A DNA stretch of 64,000 bases from Bubalus kerabau (GCF_029407905.1 NC_073646.1:18556001-18620000); one strand, 5' to 3'. Shown: positions 32,076 through 42,740, counted from the stretch's first letter. Made by a program: numbers and translations. The notes: generated by a model from the letters alone, not told the origin.

Positions 32076-32829
32076 AGCCCTGCATTTTGGGGTGAGTCGG
32101 CAGCTGCTACATGCTTCCCTAAGGCCAGATAATCAGTCTCTTGGCCAAAGTCCTTCTCACTCACTGGTCAGCTTTCTGTGTTTGGAGACCTACCAATTAA
32201 TTCGTGTGTAGTATTTAAACTATTATTCAAACTCAAGCAATCCCAGAAGGCCAAGTTCCTGTCTGATGTGGGCACGATCCACCACTTTGGCCTTGTTTAC
32301 TTCTAATGCCAGAGACAGACTTGCCTCTGGCCTTGATGCAATTGAGGATTGATGACTTCTTTTCTTCTGGTAGCTTTTCCCCTTGCTGCACAAGTGATAT
32401 GGATTAATCATAACCCACACAGACAAACAAAAGGAAGAGAATTAAAATGACCTGTAGGGGCATACGCTGTACCCACCCCTCAGATTCTCCTAAAGAAGCA
32501 TGTGTTGCCCAGATGCCGGGTCTGCTCCTGGTGGCCGGCCTTCCAGTACCATCCAGTGACTGATGAATGCAGAGGCATAAAGGTCTCAGCCCAACTTGGA
32601 ACCCTCTGAAGGACTGACTGTTCTAGATCTATAGCTCCCTGTAGCGAAGTCCAAGCTCTCCCTCTGCCTGCTTCCCGCTTCCTCTTTCTCCCAAAGGTGT
32701 TGGTCCTAAGAGTCCTTCTCAATAAGCATGCTTTGTGCTAAACTCTATTTCAGAGGCTGCTTCCTGGGGAATCCACAGCAACATTGCACTTCATCAATCA
32801 CAGTCTCAGGAGATAACCACTCTGACCAT
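32076..32829. other. Unassigned 750-bp stretch
   Basis: No family recognised. Three short minus frames at 31964-32722 have no motifs. Confidence 0.4.
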
Positions 32830-33350
32830 TCTGGCCATATCAATGTGATGCTTTAAAACTCTCCATCTTTCATGTGTATATTTTTGCTTTGTTTTTATAA
32901 AACCAGGGTCAAAAATGCTTCTGTTTGATACAGGGCTGTATGATGGTTAAGAATGTAGACCCTAAAGACGAATGGCTTGGGTTCTAATTCCAGCTCTGCT
33001 GTGGCCTGGGCTTGTCATTTTGGACAGATTATGTAATCTCTCTGAGCCTTAGTCTCCTCATCTGTAAAATGGTAGATAATAATGTACCCTGTTTCTAAGG
33101 TTGTTTTGAGGAATCAATGAGTTAATATATGTAAAGTGCTTAGAACTATAGAATAGAGTAATTCGTCAGTACACGTTAGTTGCTACTATGATTTTCATAA
33201 CTGGATTTTTTCAATATCTTGTATCATTTTCCATGGCACCTAATATTTTTCTCTATCATTGTTGTTAATGGCTTCATGACACTCTGTTGTAAGAGTGTAC
33301 CATGGTTTATTGCACTGATCACCTATCATGCAAGGACATTCTTGGTGTAC
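32830..33350 (-). mobile_element. L1M fragment flanking a MIR
   Basis: Left (ctccatctttcatgtgtata) and right (tatcattttccatggcacct, taatggcttcatgacactct, gtgtaccatggtttattgca) resemble two parts of one antisense L1M around the MIR at 32930-33195. Whether both belong to a single L1 is uncertain. Confidence 0.55.
32930..33195 (+). mobile_element. MIR SINE, near full length
   Basis: tgatggttaagaatgtagac, gggttctaattccagctctg, tctgagccttagtctcctca, tctgtaaaatggtagataat, tatgtaaagtgcttagaact. Confidence 0.93.
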
Positions 33351-34384
33351 AGATCAGCATATGCAAAGGCCAGGAGGCTAAAGAGCATGTGGATCTGAAA
33401 CTGATTCAGTGTGGGGGAAATTGATGGAGGAGAGCAGAATCAGACACTGTAAGCCTTTGGCTGAGGTTTGGGCTTTACCCTGTGGTTGGTGGTCCTAGTG
33501 GACAATGCCTCTGTCTAATAGAGCTGCAGACAGTAGACTATTGGGCCTAGGACAGATTTTATCAGAAAGAAGAGTCTTCTTGGGAACACATTAGGGTCAG
33601 CCTGGTCTTGATTCTTCAGGCTTTTATGCTGGAGACAGAAGGCAGGGCAAGAGGATGATGTGCTGTTTGCCCAGTTGCCTCCGGAGAAGCAGCTTTTGTC
33701 TGACCCTTTCATAAAACCCTCACATCCTGAGTGGTCAGGATGCTGCAAACTCCCTTATTTGGAGCATACAATAGACTCCTCAAATTGGATTCCTGGAGCA
33801 GGCAAACAAACCATCAGCTCATTGTTAGCTATTGTGGGCAGAGTCAATTCACTTGTGGTGAGGGATCATTAGCAAGGGCGAGGAACTCAAGTGCTGGGCC
33901 AGAGGGAAGTGAGCTCATGGGGAGGAGACCTTGCTTGCTCCTTCACTTTTAAAAACCAATAAGCAAACAACATCCACCAACTCCTTCTTGGATGAAAGAA
34001 AAGAGGTTCTTGGTGGAGACTGTTTTGGATTTTGAATTTGATGAAACCTTTATACCTTGGAGCAGGCTAAGCTGTGGGAGCAGGAGAGTGTCACCATATA
34101 TGGTTGTGTAGGTTGGGCACTGAACAACCCATTCACATTATAACTGATGGAGTTGACAGCCCCTAGGGCTGTGCAGTGTTCAACTGGAATGGTTTCATGC
34201 AGCAGCCCTTATGTAGGTGCCTAGGAGAGGGCTGAATCCTCAACTAATTACTTCCGGGGCTGGGAAGGAAGCAAGCACTGGCCTTCTGATTCCTGAAAGG
34301 AGAGAAAATAGAATTTCTCAAGTGTTTTGCAAGGGAGGGAACATATGATTGGAGATCCTCTTTCCTAATAGTTATTAAGCTGGC
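33351..34384. other. Unassigned 1.0-kb stretch
   Basis: No family or gene recognised. Opposite frames at 33515-33748 and 33660-33952 overlap and carry no motifs. Confidence 0.4.
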
Positions 34385-34514
34385 CAACTTAAAAAAAATG
34401 TATATTTTTATATTTGAATAGGCAACATTTCCACATAGTTCAAAATTCAAAAGGCTTGAAAAGGTTTTCAATGACAAGCCTCCCTTCTATTGTGTCCTCT
34501 AGATGTTACCTACC
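34385..34514 (-). mobile_element. L1M fragment
   Basis: tttatatttgaataggcaac, atagttcaaaattcaaaagg. Confidence 0.65.
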
Positions 34515-34990
34515 GTGGGCTGAGGGTACAAGCATCACAAAAAGCCAAACTGTTGACAGTAGGTGTTTGCAGCAAAGCAAGGGCTTATTTGCAGGACAGC
34601 AGGCAAGGAGAATGGGCAGCTCATGCTCCCCAGGCAAACTCCTTTCAGGCAGGAGTTTTTAAAGACTGTTAGGGGAGAGGGCTGTAGGCTGGTCATCAGC
34701 TGTTAACATTCTTCTGATTGGCTGGTGGTGAGGTAATAGGGTGATGTTTCAGGAATCTCAGCCTCCAGGCAGGTTAATTATAAAGGCAGGGAAACTTGGT
34801 TTTAAGGGGCCTTGGTTTCATAGACACTGAGGCCCATGTGTGTCTCAGTGAGGCCTCGAGATCCTTCGAGGCAGCTGACAGTGCTGGCTTGCCTTTCTCC
34901 TTGGCCAACTCTTGGTCTTATGTCAAGACTCTAAAAACTTTCTCAGCCCACCTTATCCCTGCATCCAATCATCATTCTTGGTAGATAGAA
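34515..34990 (-). mobile_element. Probable ERV LTR
   Basis: On the minus strand, AATAAGCCCTTGC (complement near 34583) followed by a U5-like ctgtcaacagtttggctttt. On the plus strand, cattcttctgattggctggt lies upstream in U3. Pattern fits an LTR; family and edges uncertain. Confidence 0.55.
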
Positions 34991-35066
34991 TTTGTCATTC
35001 ATTTAACAGCTATCTGACAGCCATCCAGCCTCCCTCTTTCTTTTCTTTCCTTCTTTCCTCCCCACC

Positions 35067-35097
<31 letters not shown>

Positions 35098-35484
35098 GAT
35101 CCCAGGGGACAGGATTGAGTTTTTCATCCTCTTTTTCCTGGAGATTTCATGGATGTGGGAATGTGATTCACATTACACTCCATTCTGCAGAAACCCAACT
35201 ATATTCTGCCTTAAACATCTGTAGTTTTGCCCATCAAGTTTTCTTCCCAATACAGGCAGGGTCTCTGCCTGTATTCTCTTCTTTCCCCTTCCTCTCCCTC
35301 CTTTTCTTCTCCCATTCTGCAGCCTCAAAAAGCCCCACAAGTGTGTTAAGGAATTCTACTCCCACACTCAGCATCCCTTCTAAAGCTGGAGAGAAGCTGG
35401 AGATTAGCTACAAAGGCCACTCTTGGCAGGGGTAAGGGTGAGGATAGGGCTAAAGGTGAAGATAACTTATCAAAGGGAGGGGTG
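34991..35484. other. Unassigned stretch with 28-base poly-T
   Basis: Pyrimidine-rich leader (about 35028-35069) then an uninterrupted T run at 35070-35097. An 11-bp hairpin lies at 35249-35275. No gene seen. Confidence 0.5.
35070..35097. repeat. Poly-T run (28)
   Basis: Continuous T tract, possibly an A-tail remnant of a minus-strand retrocopy, though no body is recognised beside it. Confidence 0.95.
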
Positions 35485-35771
35485 ATGGGAGCAGTTTGCC
35501 CCAGTAGTACTTCCAAAATCTTGGCTCTCTGTGCACCAATTCAAAATAGAAATAGGGACACAGAGTTATGGAGGAGAAAGAAAGAGTGGTTTTATTTCTT
35601 TACCAGGAAAGTGGAAGCACAGTAGGCTAGCACCTCAAGAACTGAGCCCCACTCCCTGGTGAATAGAGAGAGATTATATAGTCAGGCAGGGGCACATGAT
35701 AAGGGTCAAGGCTGTAACAGTCTTGTATTCTTGCTTCTGCAAAGTTTCAAAGTGGTGGGGTTGCTGACAAG
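35485..35771 (-). mobile_element. ERV LTR (class-I-like), right side cut by BovB
   Basis: Minus strand shows a TATATAAT box (complement of 35673-35680) and, about 85 bases downstream, an AATAAA signal (complement of 35591-35596). A U5-like region containing ctctgtgtccctatttctat follows. These are the promoter and polyadenylation parts of a retroviral LTR. The U3 may continue beyond the BovB at 38285-38430. No viral genes adjoin. Confidence 0.65.
35675..35682 (-). promoter_or_regulatory. LTR TATA box candidate
   Basis: TATATAAT on the minus strand within the LTR, suitably upstream of the AATAAA signal. Activity unknown. Confidence 0.45.
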
Positions 35772-38282
35772 ATTTTCCAACACAAGAGATGACTCTACAT
35801 ATGTACATCACCAAATAGCCAATAGCGGAATCAGATTGATTATATTCTTTGCAGTCAAAGATGGAGAAGCTCTATATAGTCAGCAAAAACAAGACCTGGA
35901 GCTGATTATGGCTCAGATCATTGGCTCCTTATTGCAAAATTCAGGCTTAAATTGAAGCGAGTAGGGGAAACCACTAGTCCATTCAGGTACGACTTAAATC
36001 AAATCCCTTATGATTATTCAGTGAAGGTATTGAATAGATTCAAGGGATCTGGTAGACAGAGTGCCTGAAGAACTATGGATGGAGGTTCATAACATTGTAC
36101 AGGAGGCAGTGACCAAGACCATCCCCAAGAAAAAGAAATGCAAGTAGGCAAAGTGGTTTTCTGAGGAGGCTTTACAAATAGCTGAGGAAAGAAGAGAAGT
36201 GAAAAGCAAGGGAGAAAAGGAAAGATGTACCCAACTGAATGCAGAGTTCCAGAGAACAGCAAGGAGGGATAAGAATGCTTTCTTCAATGAACAATGCAAA
36301 GTAATAGAAGAAAACAGTTGAATGGAAAAGATGAGAGATCTCTTGAAGAAGATTGGAAAGATCAAGGGAACATTTTATGCAAGGATGGGCAAGATAAAGG
36401 ACAAACAATAAGGATGTAACAGACGCAGAAGAGATTAAGAAGAGGTGGCAAGAATACACAGAAGAACTATATGAAAAAGATCTTCATGACCCAGATAACC
36501 ATAATTGTTTTGTCACTCAGCTAGAGTCAGACATCCTGACTTCCCTGGTGGCTCAGATGGTAAAGTGTCTGCCTGCAATACGGGAGACCCAGTTTCAATC
36601 CCTGGGTTGGGAAGATCTTCTGGAGAAGGAAATGGCAACCCACTCCAGTATTCCTGCCTGGAGAATCCCAGGGATGGAGGATCCTGGTAGGCTACAGTCC
36701 GTGGGGTTGCAAAGAATTGGACACGACTGAGTGACTTCACTTCACTTCACTTCAGCTAGAGTCAGACATCCTGGAGTGTGAAATTTGTGGGTTTTAGGAA
36801 GCATTGCTACAAAAAAAGCTACTGGAAGTGATGGAATTCCAGCTGATCTATTTCAAATCCTAAAAGACAATGCTGTTAAAGGGCTGCACTCAATAAATCA
36901 GCAAATTTGGAAAACTCAGCAGTGGCCATGGGACTGGAAAGGATCAAATTTCATTCCAGTCCCAAAGTAGGGCAATGCCAAAGAATGTTCAAACTACCAT
37001 ATAATTATGCTCATTTTGCATGCTAGTAAGGTTATGTTCAAAATCCTTTAAGCTAGGATTTAGCAGTACACGAACATGAACTGAGAACTTCCAAATGTAC
37101 AAGCTGAATTTAGAAAAGGCAGAGGAACCAGAGATCAAATTGCTAACATCCGTTGGATCATAGAGAAAGCAAGGGAATTCCGGAATAAAACATCTACTAC
37201 TGCTTCTGTGCCAAACCTTTTACTGTGTGGATCACAATAAACTGTGGAACATCCTTAAAGAGATGGGAATACCAGACCACCTTGTCTGTCTCTTGAGAAA
37301 CCTGTATGTGGGTCAAGAAATGACAATTAGAACCTTACATGGGACAACAAACTGGTTCAAAATTGGGAACGGAGTGAGACAAGGCTGTATACGGTCACCC
37401 TGTTTATTTAACTTATATGCAGAGTACATCATGTGACATGCCAGGCTGGATGAATCACAGGCTGGAATTAAGGTTGTGGGAACAAATATCAACAACCTCA
37501 GGTATGCAGATGACACCACTCTAAAGGCTGGAAGTGAAGAGGAACTAAAGAGACTCTTGATGAGGGTGAAAGAGAAGAGTGAAAAAGCTGGTTTAAAACT
37601 CAACACTCAAAAAACTGGGATCATGGCATCTGGTCCCATCATTTCATGGCAAGTAAATGGGGGGAAACAATGGAAACAGTGACAGATTTTCTCTTTTTGG
37701 GCTTCAAAATTACTGCAGATGGTGACTGTAGCCATGAAATTAAAAGATGCTTGTTTTTTAAAGGAAAGCTATGACAAACCAAGACAGCATATTAAAAAGC
37801 AAAGACATCACTTTGCTGACAAAGGTCCATATATTCAAAGCTATGGTCTTTTCAGTAGTCATGTACAGATGTGAGAGTTGGACTGTAAAGAAGGCTGAGT
37901 GCCAAAGAATTGATGCTTTCAAATTGTGGTGCTGAAGAAGATTCTTGAGAGTCCCTTGGACAGCAAGAAGATCAAATCATCAGTCCTAAAGGAAATCAAC
38001 CATGGATATTCATTGGAAGAACTGATGTTGAAGCTGAAAATCCAATACTTTGGCCACCTGATTCAAGAGCCAATTCACTGGAAAAGACCTTGATACTGGG
38101 AAAGATTGAAGGCGAAAGGAGAAGAGGGCAACAGTGGATGAGATGGTTAGATAGAATCACTGATTCAATGGACATGAATTAGAGCAAACTCCAGGAGTAA
38201 TGAAGGACAAGGAAGCCTGGTGTGCTGCAGTCCACAGGGTTGCAAAGAGTCACACATGACTCGGTGACTGAACAACAACAAC
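35772..38282 (+). mobile_element. BovB LINE, long copy (about 2.3 kb without the nested SINE)
   Basis: This copy starts within the C-terminal part of the apurinic-like endonuclease (HQIANSGIRLIIFFAVKDGEA, readable at 35806-35870) and runs to the ACAACAACAAC tail near 38270. Reverse-transcriptase landmarks in order are GSDGIPADLFQILK (36815-36860), RGTRDQIANIRWI near 37125, motif-B-like VRQGCIRSPCLFNLY (37374-37420) and an intact catalytic YADD at 37503-37514. The C-terminal domain follows at about 37740-38270. Many stops and frameshifts break the frame, so it is a pseudogenised element. It is interrupted at 36539-36751 by a Bov-tA SINE. Confidence 0.96.
36539..36751 (+). mobile_element. Bov-tA SINE nested in BovB, 22-bp TSD
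   Basis: Complete head and body with a (TTCAC)n tail. The host sequence 36517-36538 is repeated exactly at 36752-36773, an unusually long and perfect duplication. Confidence 0.96.
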
Positions 38283-38284
38283 CA

Positions 38285-38430
38285 CAGGGCCTTAGTTGGT
38301 CCAGCCTCTTAATCTTGATGCGCCTCTCTAGTCCCTTTAATTTTGCCTCAAGTCGCTGCTCCTCCCTTGATTAGCAAGTGTTCTGCCTTTTGGATCTCAG
38401 AGAAGGTCAGGGAGGCTGGGGTCTTGCCTA
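38285..38430 (-). mobile_element. Possible U3 remainder of the split LTR
   Basis: Immediately right of the BovB. Content is compatible with LTR U3 and with continuity to 35485-35771, but no diagnostic motif is visible. Inference from position. Confidence 0.35.
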
Positions 38431-38436
38431 TAAGAA

Positions 38437-38550
38437 AAGTGAAAGTGGTAGTGGCCCAGTCACGTCCATCTCTGCGACTCCGTGGACTGTAGCCTGTCAG
38501 GCTCTTCTGTCCATAGGATTCTCCAGACAGGAATACTGGAGTGGGTTGAC
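38437..38550 (-). mobile_element. Bov-A-type SINE monomer
   Basis: gtagtggcccagtcacgtcc, gtggactgtagcctgtcagg, ggaatactggagtgggttg. Confidence 0.88.
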
Positions 38551-38552
38551 TA

Positions 38553-38665
38553 TACCATGTACACCTGTGGCTGATTCATGTTGACGTATGGCAAAAACCA
38601 CCACAATATTGTAAAGTAATTAGACTCCAATGAAAATAAATAAATTAAAAAAAAAAAAAAAAGAA
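38553..38665 (+). mobile_element. Ruminant L1 3' terminus with A-tail
   Basis: tggctgattcatgttgacgt, ttgtaaagtaattagactcc, then 16 A at 38647-38662. Confidence 0.9.
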
Positions 38666-38937
38666 ATGAAAGACAAAAAGGCCTCCATGCCCAGGTGCCC
38701 CATAGGGACTTGCTCAGCATTTGTAGGAAATGGGAGGGGGTGTCATTGTCGGCAGAGAATTCAAATCAATATTGAAACTATGGTGGGCATCCTTTTTCCT
38801 TTTTTATTATTGACAAGCTTTGGCCAGAAATTTTAAACAAAGTCTGTGATAAAATAGTTTCCCTTCCCCACATGCAACTACAAAGTAGATTGAGAGCTAG
38901 GGAATACAAGAAGGGAAAAATTTTAAATCTAGGGTGG

Positions 38938-39120
38938 GACAGCCAGGCTTGAATCCCAGCTTCAGTGTTTACTGGCTGCTGTGACCTTGGGTGAGTTACA
39001 CCACTTCACAGACCTTGTGAACTGAGTATTGTACGACTTCAGGCATTGTTGGTAGCTTTATACAAGTTATGCCTGCCATTTGCTTGGAGCTGTTATTAAT
39101 AGTAAGCACTTAACAAACGT
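38938..39120 (+). mobile_element. MIR SINE
   Basis: aggcttgaatcccagcttca, ctgctgtgaccttgggtgag, agtaagcacttaacaaacg. Confidence 0.8.
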
Positions 39121-39182
39121 TGTTAAGACAAGACTAGGTTTCCTCGCTAGTGCACTTTTCTGGTTTATCTTGACCTTTCATA

Positions 39183-39394
39183 GGCTTCCCAGGTGGCTCA
39201 AGTGGTAAAGAATTCACTTGCCAATTCAGGAGATCGATCCCTGAGTAGGGAAGATCCCCTAGAGGAGGAAATGGCAATCCACTTCAGTATTCTTGCTCAG
39301 AAAATCCCATGCACAGAGGAGCCTGGAGGGCTATAGTCCATGGAGCCTCAAAGAGTTGGACGTGACTAAGCACACACTCAAGCATGATGCCCAA
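39183..39394 (+). mobile_element. Bov-tA SINE
   Basis: ggcttcccaggtggctcaag head, ctggagggctatagtccatg body, CACACACTCA tail. CTTTCAT on both sides (39174-39180, 39395-39401) is a probable short TSD. Confidence 0.92.
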
Positions 39395-39429
39395 CTTTCA
39401 TTGTCTTTGAGCTATTTTACAACTTTGCA

Positions 39430-39698
39430 ACTTGCAGAAAACTGCTAATAATGCAAATGATTCTTGTCCAGGGAAATGCAAATGAGGGGTCTAGTAGAAT
39501 GCAATTGATTATGATTATGTGAATATTGAGTTTTGCATTTATTAAGCAAATTTTATTTCTGGAATCCTGATTATGCCCAAGTGTCTGTTCTTTGGCTTCT
39601 CCTTTGAACCACTGCTAACATATTTCTGACTTTCTCATTAATGAATGAGTTAAATAAAATCTTTGACATGTGTTTACATTTGTATGAGGGTCAATATT
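39430..39698. promoter_or_regulatory. AT-rich stretch with two octamer motifs (candidate regulatory element)
   Basis: Two exact ATGCAAAT octamers lie 25 bp apart (39451-39458 and 39476-39483), with a near match ATGCAATT at about 39500. No repeat family is recognised here. Octamers bind POU factors in general, but function here is inference. Confidence 0.3.
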
Positions 39699-39710
39699 TC
39701 ACTTGTTTTA

Positions 39711-39842
39711 TTTATTTATTTTTCTCCTTTTTTTTTATAAAATAATTTTCCTGAAATAATTTTATAATTTCAGGAAATTATAAAATTTCCCACCTCCCTC
39801 CCCATCCCATCCTTCTGGGTCATCACAGTGCATCGGCCCCAA
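39711..39842 (-). mobile_element. Short chimeric L1-derived insertion with 13-bp TSD
   Basis: TSD TTCACTTGTTTTA at 39698-39710 and 39843-39855. The element sense has the L1 3'-UTR block gtgatgacccagaaggatgg. Instead of the normal L1 terminus it then continues into AT-rich sequence with an inverted repeat (39747-39757 / 39767-39777) and an A-rich tail. Confidence 0.75.
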
Positions 39843-39855
39843 TTCACTTGTTTTA

Positions 39856-40699
39856 AAAACATTATCTTTTAACATTTGTGCTATTTTTGTTCCATTTCAT
39901 AATGAAAGAAACCACAGCCCAGCTCCCCTCCTCACATCCTAGATCCCCAAACAGAAGAAAGTTCTTTGGGGCTGTGTGTGTGTGTGCACGCGTGCTCATT
40001 AGTGCTGGGTTCAAGGAGGCAGAGCCGGCCAGTGGTGGAAAGAGGTCTGTGTGGCCTCGGAGGCCTTGTGCTTCCCCGGTTTCTCTCTCTCTGATCTCCT
40101 CGTGTGTCGCCACTAGCTGGGTGGGCTGTCTGCCTTTTCTCTATTGGCTTCTCTGCTCTCTGCCCCAGTCTGCTTTCTTTTCTAGATTTCCTTTCCTTTC
40201 TTTACTTTTACTGTTTTGGCTACAAAAACAAGAGACGCTTAACTGTAATGATTATGTTGACTGAATGATTTAAGCCTGTTGTTGATTTAAAAACCAAGGG
40301 ACTTGAGAAAAAAATGATAAAGTTAAGTGCTTTTAAGTGGGAGTGTGGCTCACTCCCACTTAAAGTGCTTTTAAATGGTTGTGATTTTTGCCCCTAATGT
40401 TTTCAGCAAGGCAAAGTTCTGTGCCCCAGTGGAGATCGTCTGCACCGAGATGCTCAAGCTCTATTCTAGGTGTGTCTGAGCCTTGGATTCGTATGGTCTG
40501 GATTTCCACTGCAACATGACCAGGAATCAATTCTCCCCTCTCTGACTTCCTAGCTTTCAATCTACTTTTCCCCCAAGCTGTTGATCAATCTCTTTCACGT
40601 GGGCAAGTTGATTCAGCATGGTGAGCTTTCCTTATCAGAAAAATGAGGCTGACAGTTTCTATCTGATTAGGATATAATAAAATTTATACACTCGTGCGT
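39856..40699. other. Unassigned 844-bp stretch
   Basis: Contains a short (GT)n at 39972-39986 and the perfect hairpin at 40332-40364. The 128-codon plus frame 39878-40264 has no domain and is opposed by 39862-40113. No gene supported. Confidence 0.42.
40332..40364. repeat. Perfect hairpin, 14-bp stem, 5-nt loop
   Basis: TTTAAGTGGGAGTG (40332-40345) and CACTCCCACTTAAA (40351-40364). The direct repeat AAGTGCTTTTAA (40325-40336 and 40363-40374) overlaps both arm ends. Confidence 0.9.
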
Positions 40700-40827
40700 T
40701 CATTTGCTCATTTGATATTTATTGAGCATTTCCTATACACTAAGAACTCCGCCTTGGGGAATATAGAAGTGGAACACATACGTACAACACACACCCTGCG
40801 TGCCCACCTGGAGCTTATACTCTAGGG
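40700..40827 (-). mobile_element. L2-like fragment
   Basis: tttgatatttattgagcatt, ctggagcttatactctaggg. Confidence 0.7.
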
Positions 40828-41014
40828 CAGGAGTTGGCATACATTTTCATTAAAGGACCAGACAATAAATTTTTAGACTTTGACGGCCACAGAATATGTT
40901 TCCATTATATATTTTTTATTGTTTTATCTAAAACCCTTAAAAGATGTAAAAACCATCTTATTAGTTCATGAGCCATAAAAAGACAGGTCACAAGCTGGAT
41001 TTGGCTGACTCCTG
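40828..41014 (-). mobile_element. hAT-type miniature DNA transposon, copy 4
   Basis: Termini CAGGAGT and ACTCCTG intact (40828-40834, 41008-41014). Internal attaaaggaccagacaataa and catgagccataaaaagaca fit a related subfamily in opposite orientation to copies 1-3. Confidence 0.8.
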
Positions 41015-41029
41015 TTATAGTGGATTCAG

Positions 41030-41135
41030 TGAGATAATAGCTATAAAGTATTTTAGCAGACATCATGATGATGTAAAGTGCTTAGCACAGCTCCTGGCCC
41101 AGAGTCCGGGCTCAGTAAATAGTTAGCTGTATTAC
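41030..41135 (+). mobile_element. MIR 3' fragment
   Basis: gatgtaaagtgcttagcaca, ccgggctcagtaaatagtta. Confidence 0.72.
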
Positions 41136-41669
41136 TTGCCAACCTCAACCCCCTACACCACTCCCTCACACTCCTTTGGTGTTGTGTCTCAGACCCAGAG
41201 CTTCTGGCTGCCTTGCCTGTCTGGTGGAGGTGAGCAAGGCCCTCCCAGTGGCTCTCCTCCTCCCCACAAGGTCAGCAGGTGGCTGTAGGCATCCATCCTC
41301 CCCTCGGGCCACAGCCACGCCTGGCAGCCCCTGGCAGGCAGGCCATTGATCTCCTGCCTGGCCTCGCCAAGACATGGTTCCGCTGGCCCCCTGGCATCCC
41401 AGGGAAAAAAGCCAGAACCTGCTGGGATGACTCATGATGTTGCAGCCTCCTGGCTGAGCTCTCTGCAGGCCCACAGCCATGAGGTGCCACCGGGGTGTGG
41501 TGGAAGTGGACTGGTCATTGCTCAAGACATCCTCCTCTCACCAGGACTGCATGACCCGAGGATGTCTCTCAGCTGCTGGAAGCTTTCTGAACATGGGATG
41601 AAATAGTCCAGATCTAGGTTAAATTCCCCCACTGGGCAGTCAGCTGTCAGCTCTCACATCCTGGGCAGA
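41136..41669. other. Unassigned 534-bp GC-richer stretch
   Basis: Three overlapping frames (41166-41525 minus, 41272-41490 minus, 41346-41606 plus) have no domain. No repeat recognised. Confidence 0.42.
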
Positions 41670-41680
41670 AGCAGGGACTG

Positions 41681-42034
41681 GGAACCTCTCTGGGGGTCCA
41701 GTGGTTAATAATCTGCCTTCCAGTGTAGGGGGCGCTGGTTTGATCCCTGGTCGGGAAACTAAGATCCTACATGTGTGAAGCAACTAAGCCCCATGTGCGG
41801 CGACCACTGAACCCGCGTGCCACAACTAGAGAGCCAGCTACTGAGCCTACATGCTCTGGAGCATACCCATTGCAACTAGAGAGAAACCCATCACAACTAA
41901 GAGTTCACATGCCACAATTAAAGATCCCTCCTGCAGCAACAAAAGAACCCACATGCCGCAAAGAAGATCAAAGATCCTGTGTACCACAAGCAAGACCTAA
42001 TGCAGCCAAATAAAAAATAAACGTTAAAGAAAAT
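41681..42034 (+). mobile_element. CHR-type SINE with 11-bp TSD
   Basis: tRNA-derived head (tctgggggtccagtggttaa, gtttgatccctggtcgggaa) followed by the artiodactyl CHR body with repeated ACATGCCAC-like words and an AAATAAAAAATAAA tail. TSD AGCAGGGACTG lies at 41670-41680 and 42035-42045. Confidence 0.9.
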
Positions 42035-42189
42035 AGCAGGGACTGAGTCTGCTTTAACACTATCAGGAGCCCCTGAGCTCCTGGTCTCCCTGGATTGGCA
42101 TGTCCTGCTCTTGATGCCACCCTGATGTCTTGTTAGTGCAAAAGCTGACCCCAAGAAGACAAACTCTCCATGTCTGGCTTGAATGATGG

Positions 42190-42650
42190 CAGCAGCCTCT
42201 TAATCAGTCTCCTTGCTCCCCCACCCCTTCCTCTTTATAATCTATCCTCCCCGCTGCAACCAGTAGCAACTTTGATCTTGGATTTCCTGCTTAAAAGCCC
42301 TTCAATGGCTCCTCATCACTTTTAGGATAGAGTTGAGAGTCTCAGCTAGGATGAGGAACTGTTGTGATCCTGCCATGCCCCCTCCAGTCTCATCTGTCTC
42401 ATTTTGCACTTAAATCATGCAGAGCTACGTGCACTGGTTCCCACAAATTTCATGTCTTCACAGCGCCATGGCTTTGTTCATACTAATCTCTTTGGTTGGA
42501 ATTCCCTCTTCCTCCTTGTCCACTGGAAATTATTCGCTCTTTTTGATGCCACTCAGTTGTCACTTCCTTGTGGAGTCTTTCCTGAGCTCCTCAATTGAAT
42601 CCTTTGCTCCTTCCCCAAAGATACCATTTGCACGAATTTTAATCCTGTCT
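42190..42650 (+). mobile_element. L2-like LINE fragment
   Basis: cagcctcttaatcagtctcc, aagcccttcaatggctcctc, ttggttggaattccctcttc, gtcacttccttgtggagtct in the LINE-2 order. Confidence 0.75.
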
Positions 42651-42651
42651 T

Positions 42652-42740
42652 CTGGACAGAGGAGCCTGGTGGGCTATAGTCCATAGGGTCACAAAGAATT
42701 GGGTGCAACTAGGAGACTGAACACACACACATGCACTCCT
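42652..42740 (+). mobile_element. Bov-A-type SINE 3' fragment in L2
   Basis: gacagaggagcctggtgggc, catagggtcacaaagaattg, then a CACACACACA tail. Confidence 0.85.

Noticed and set aside
41881..42034. Repeated ACATGCCAC-like words as a CRISPR-like or tandem array
   Set aside because: They are the internal body of a CHR SINE with a tRNA head and TSD; spacing is irregular.
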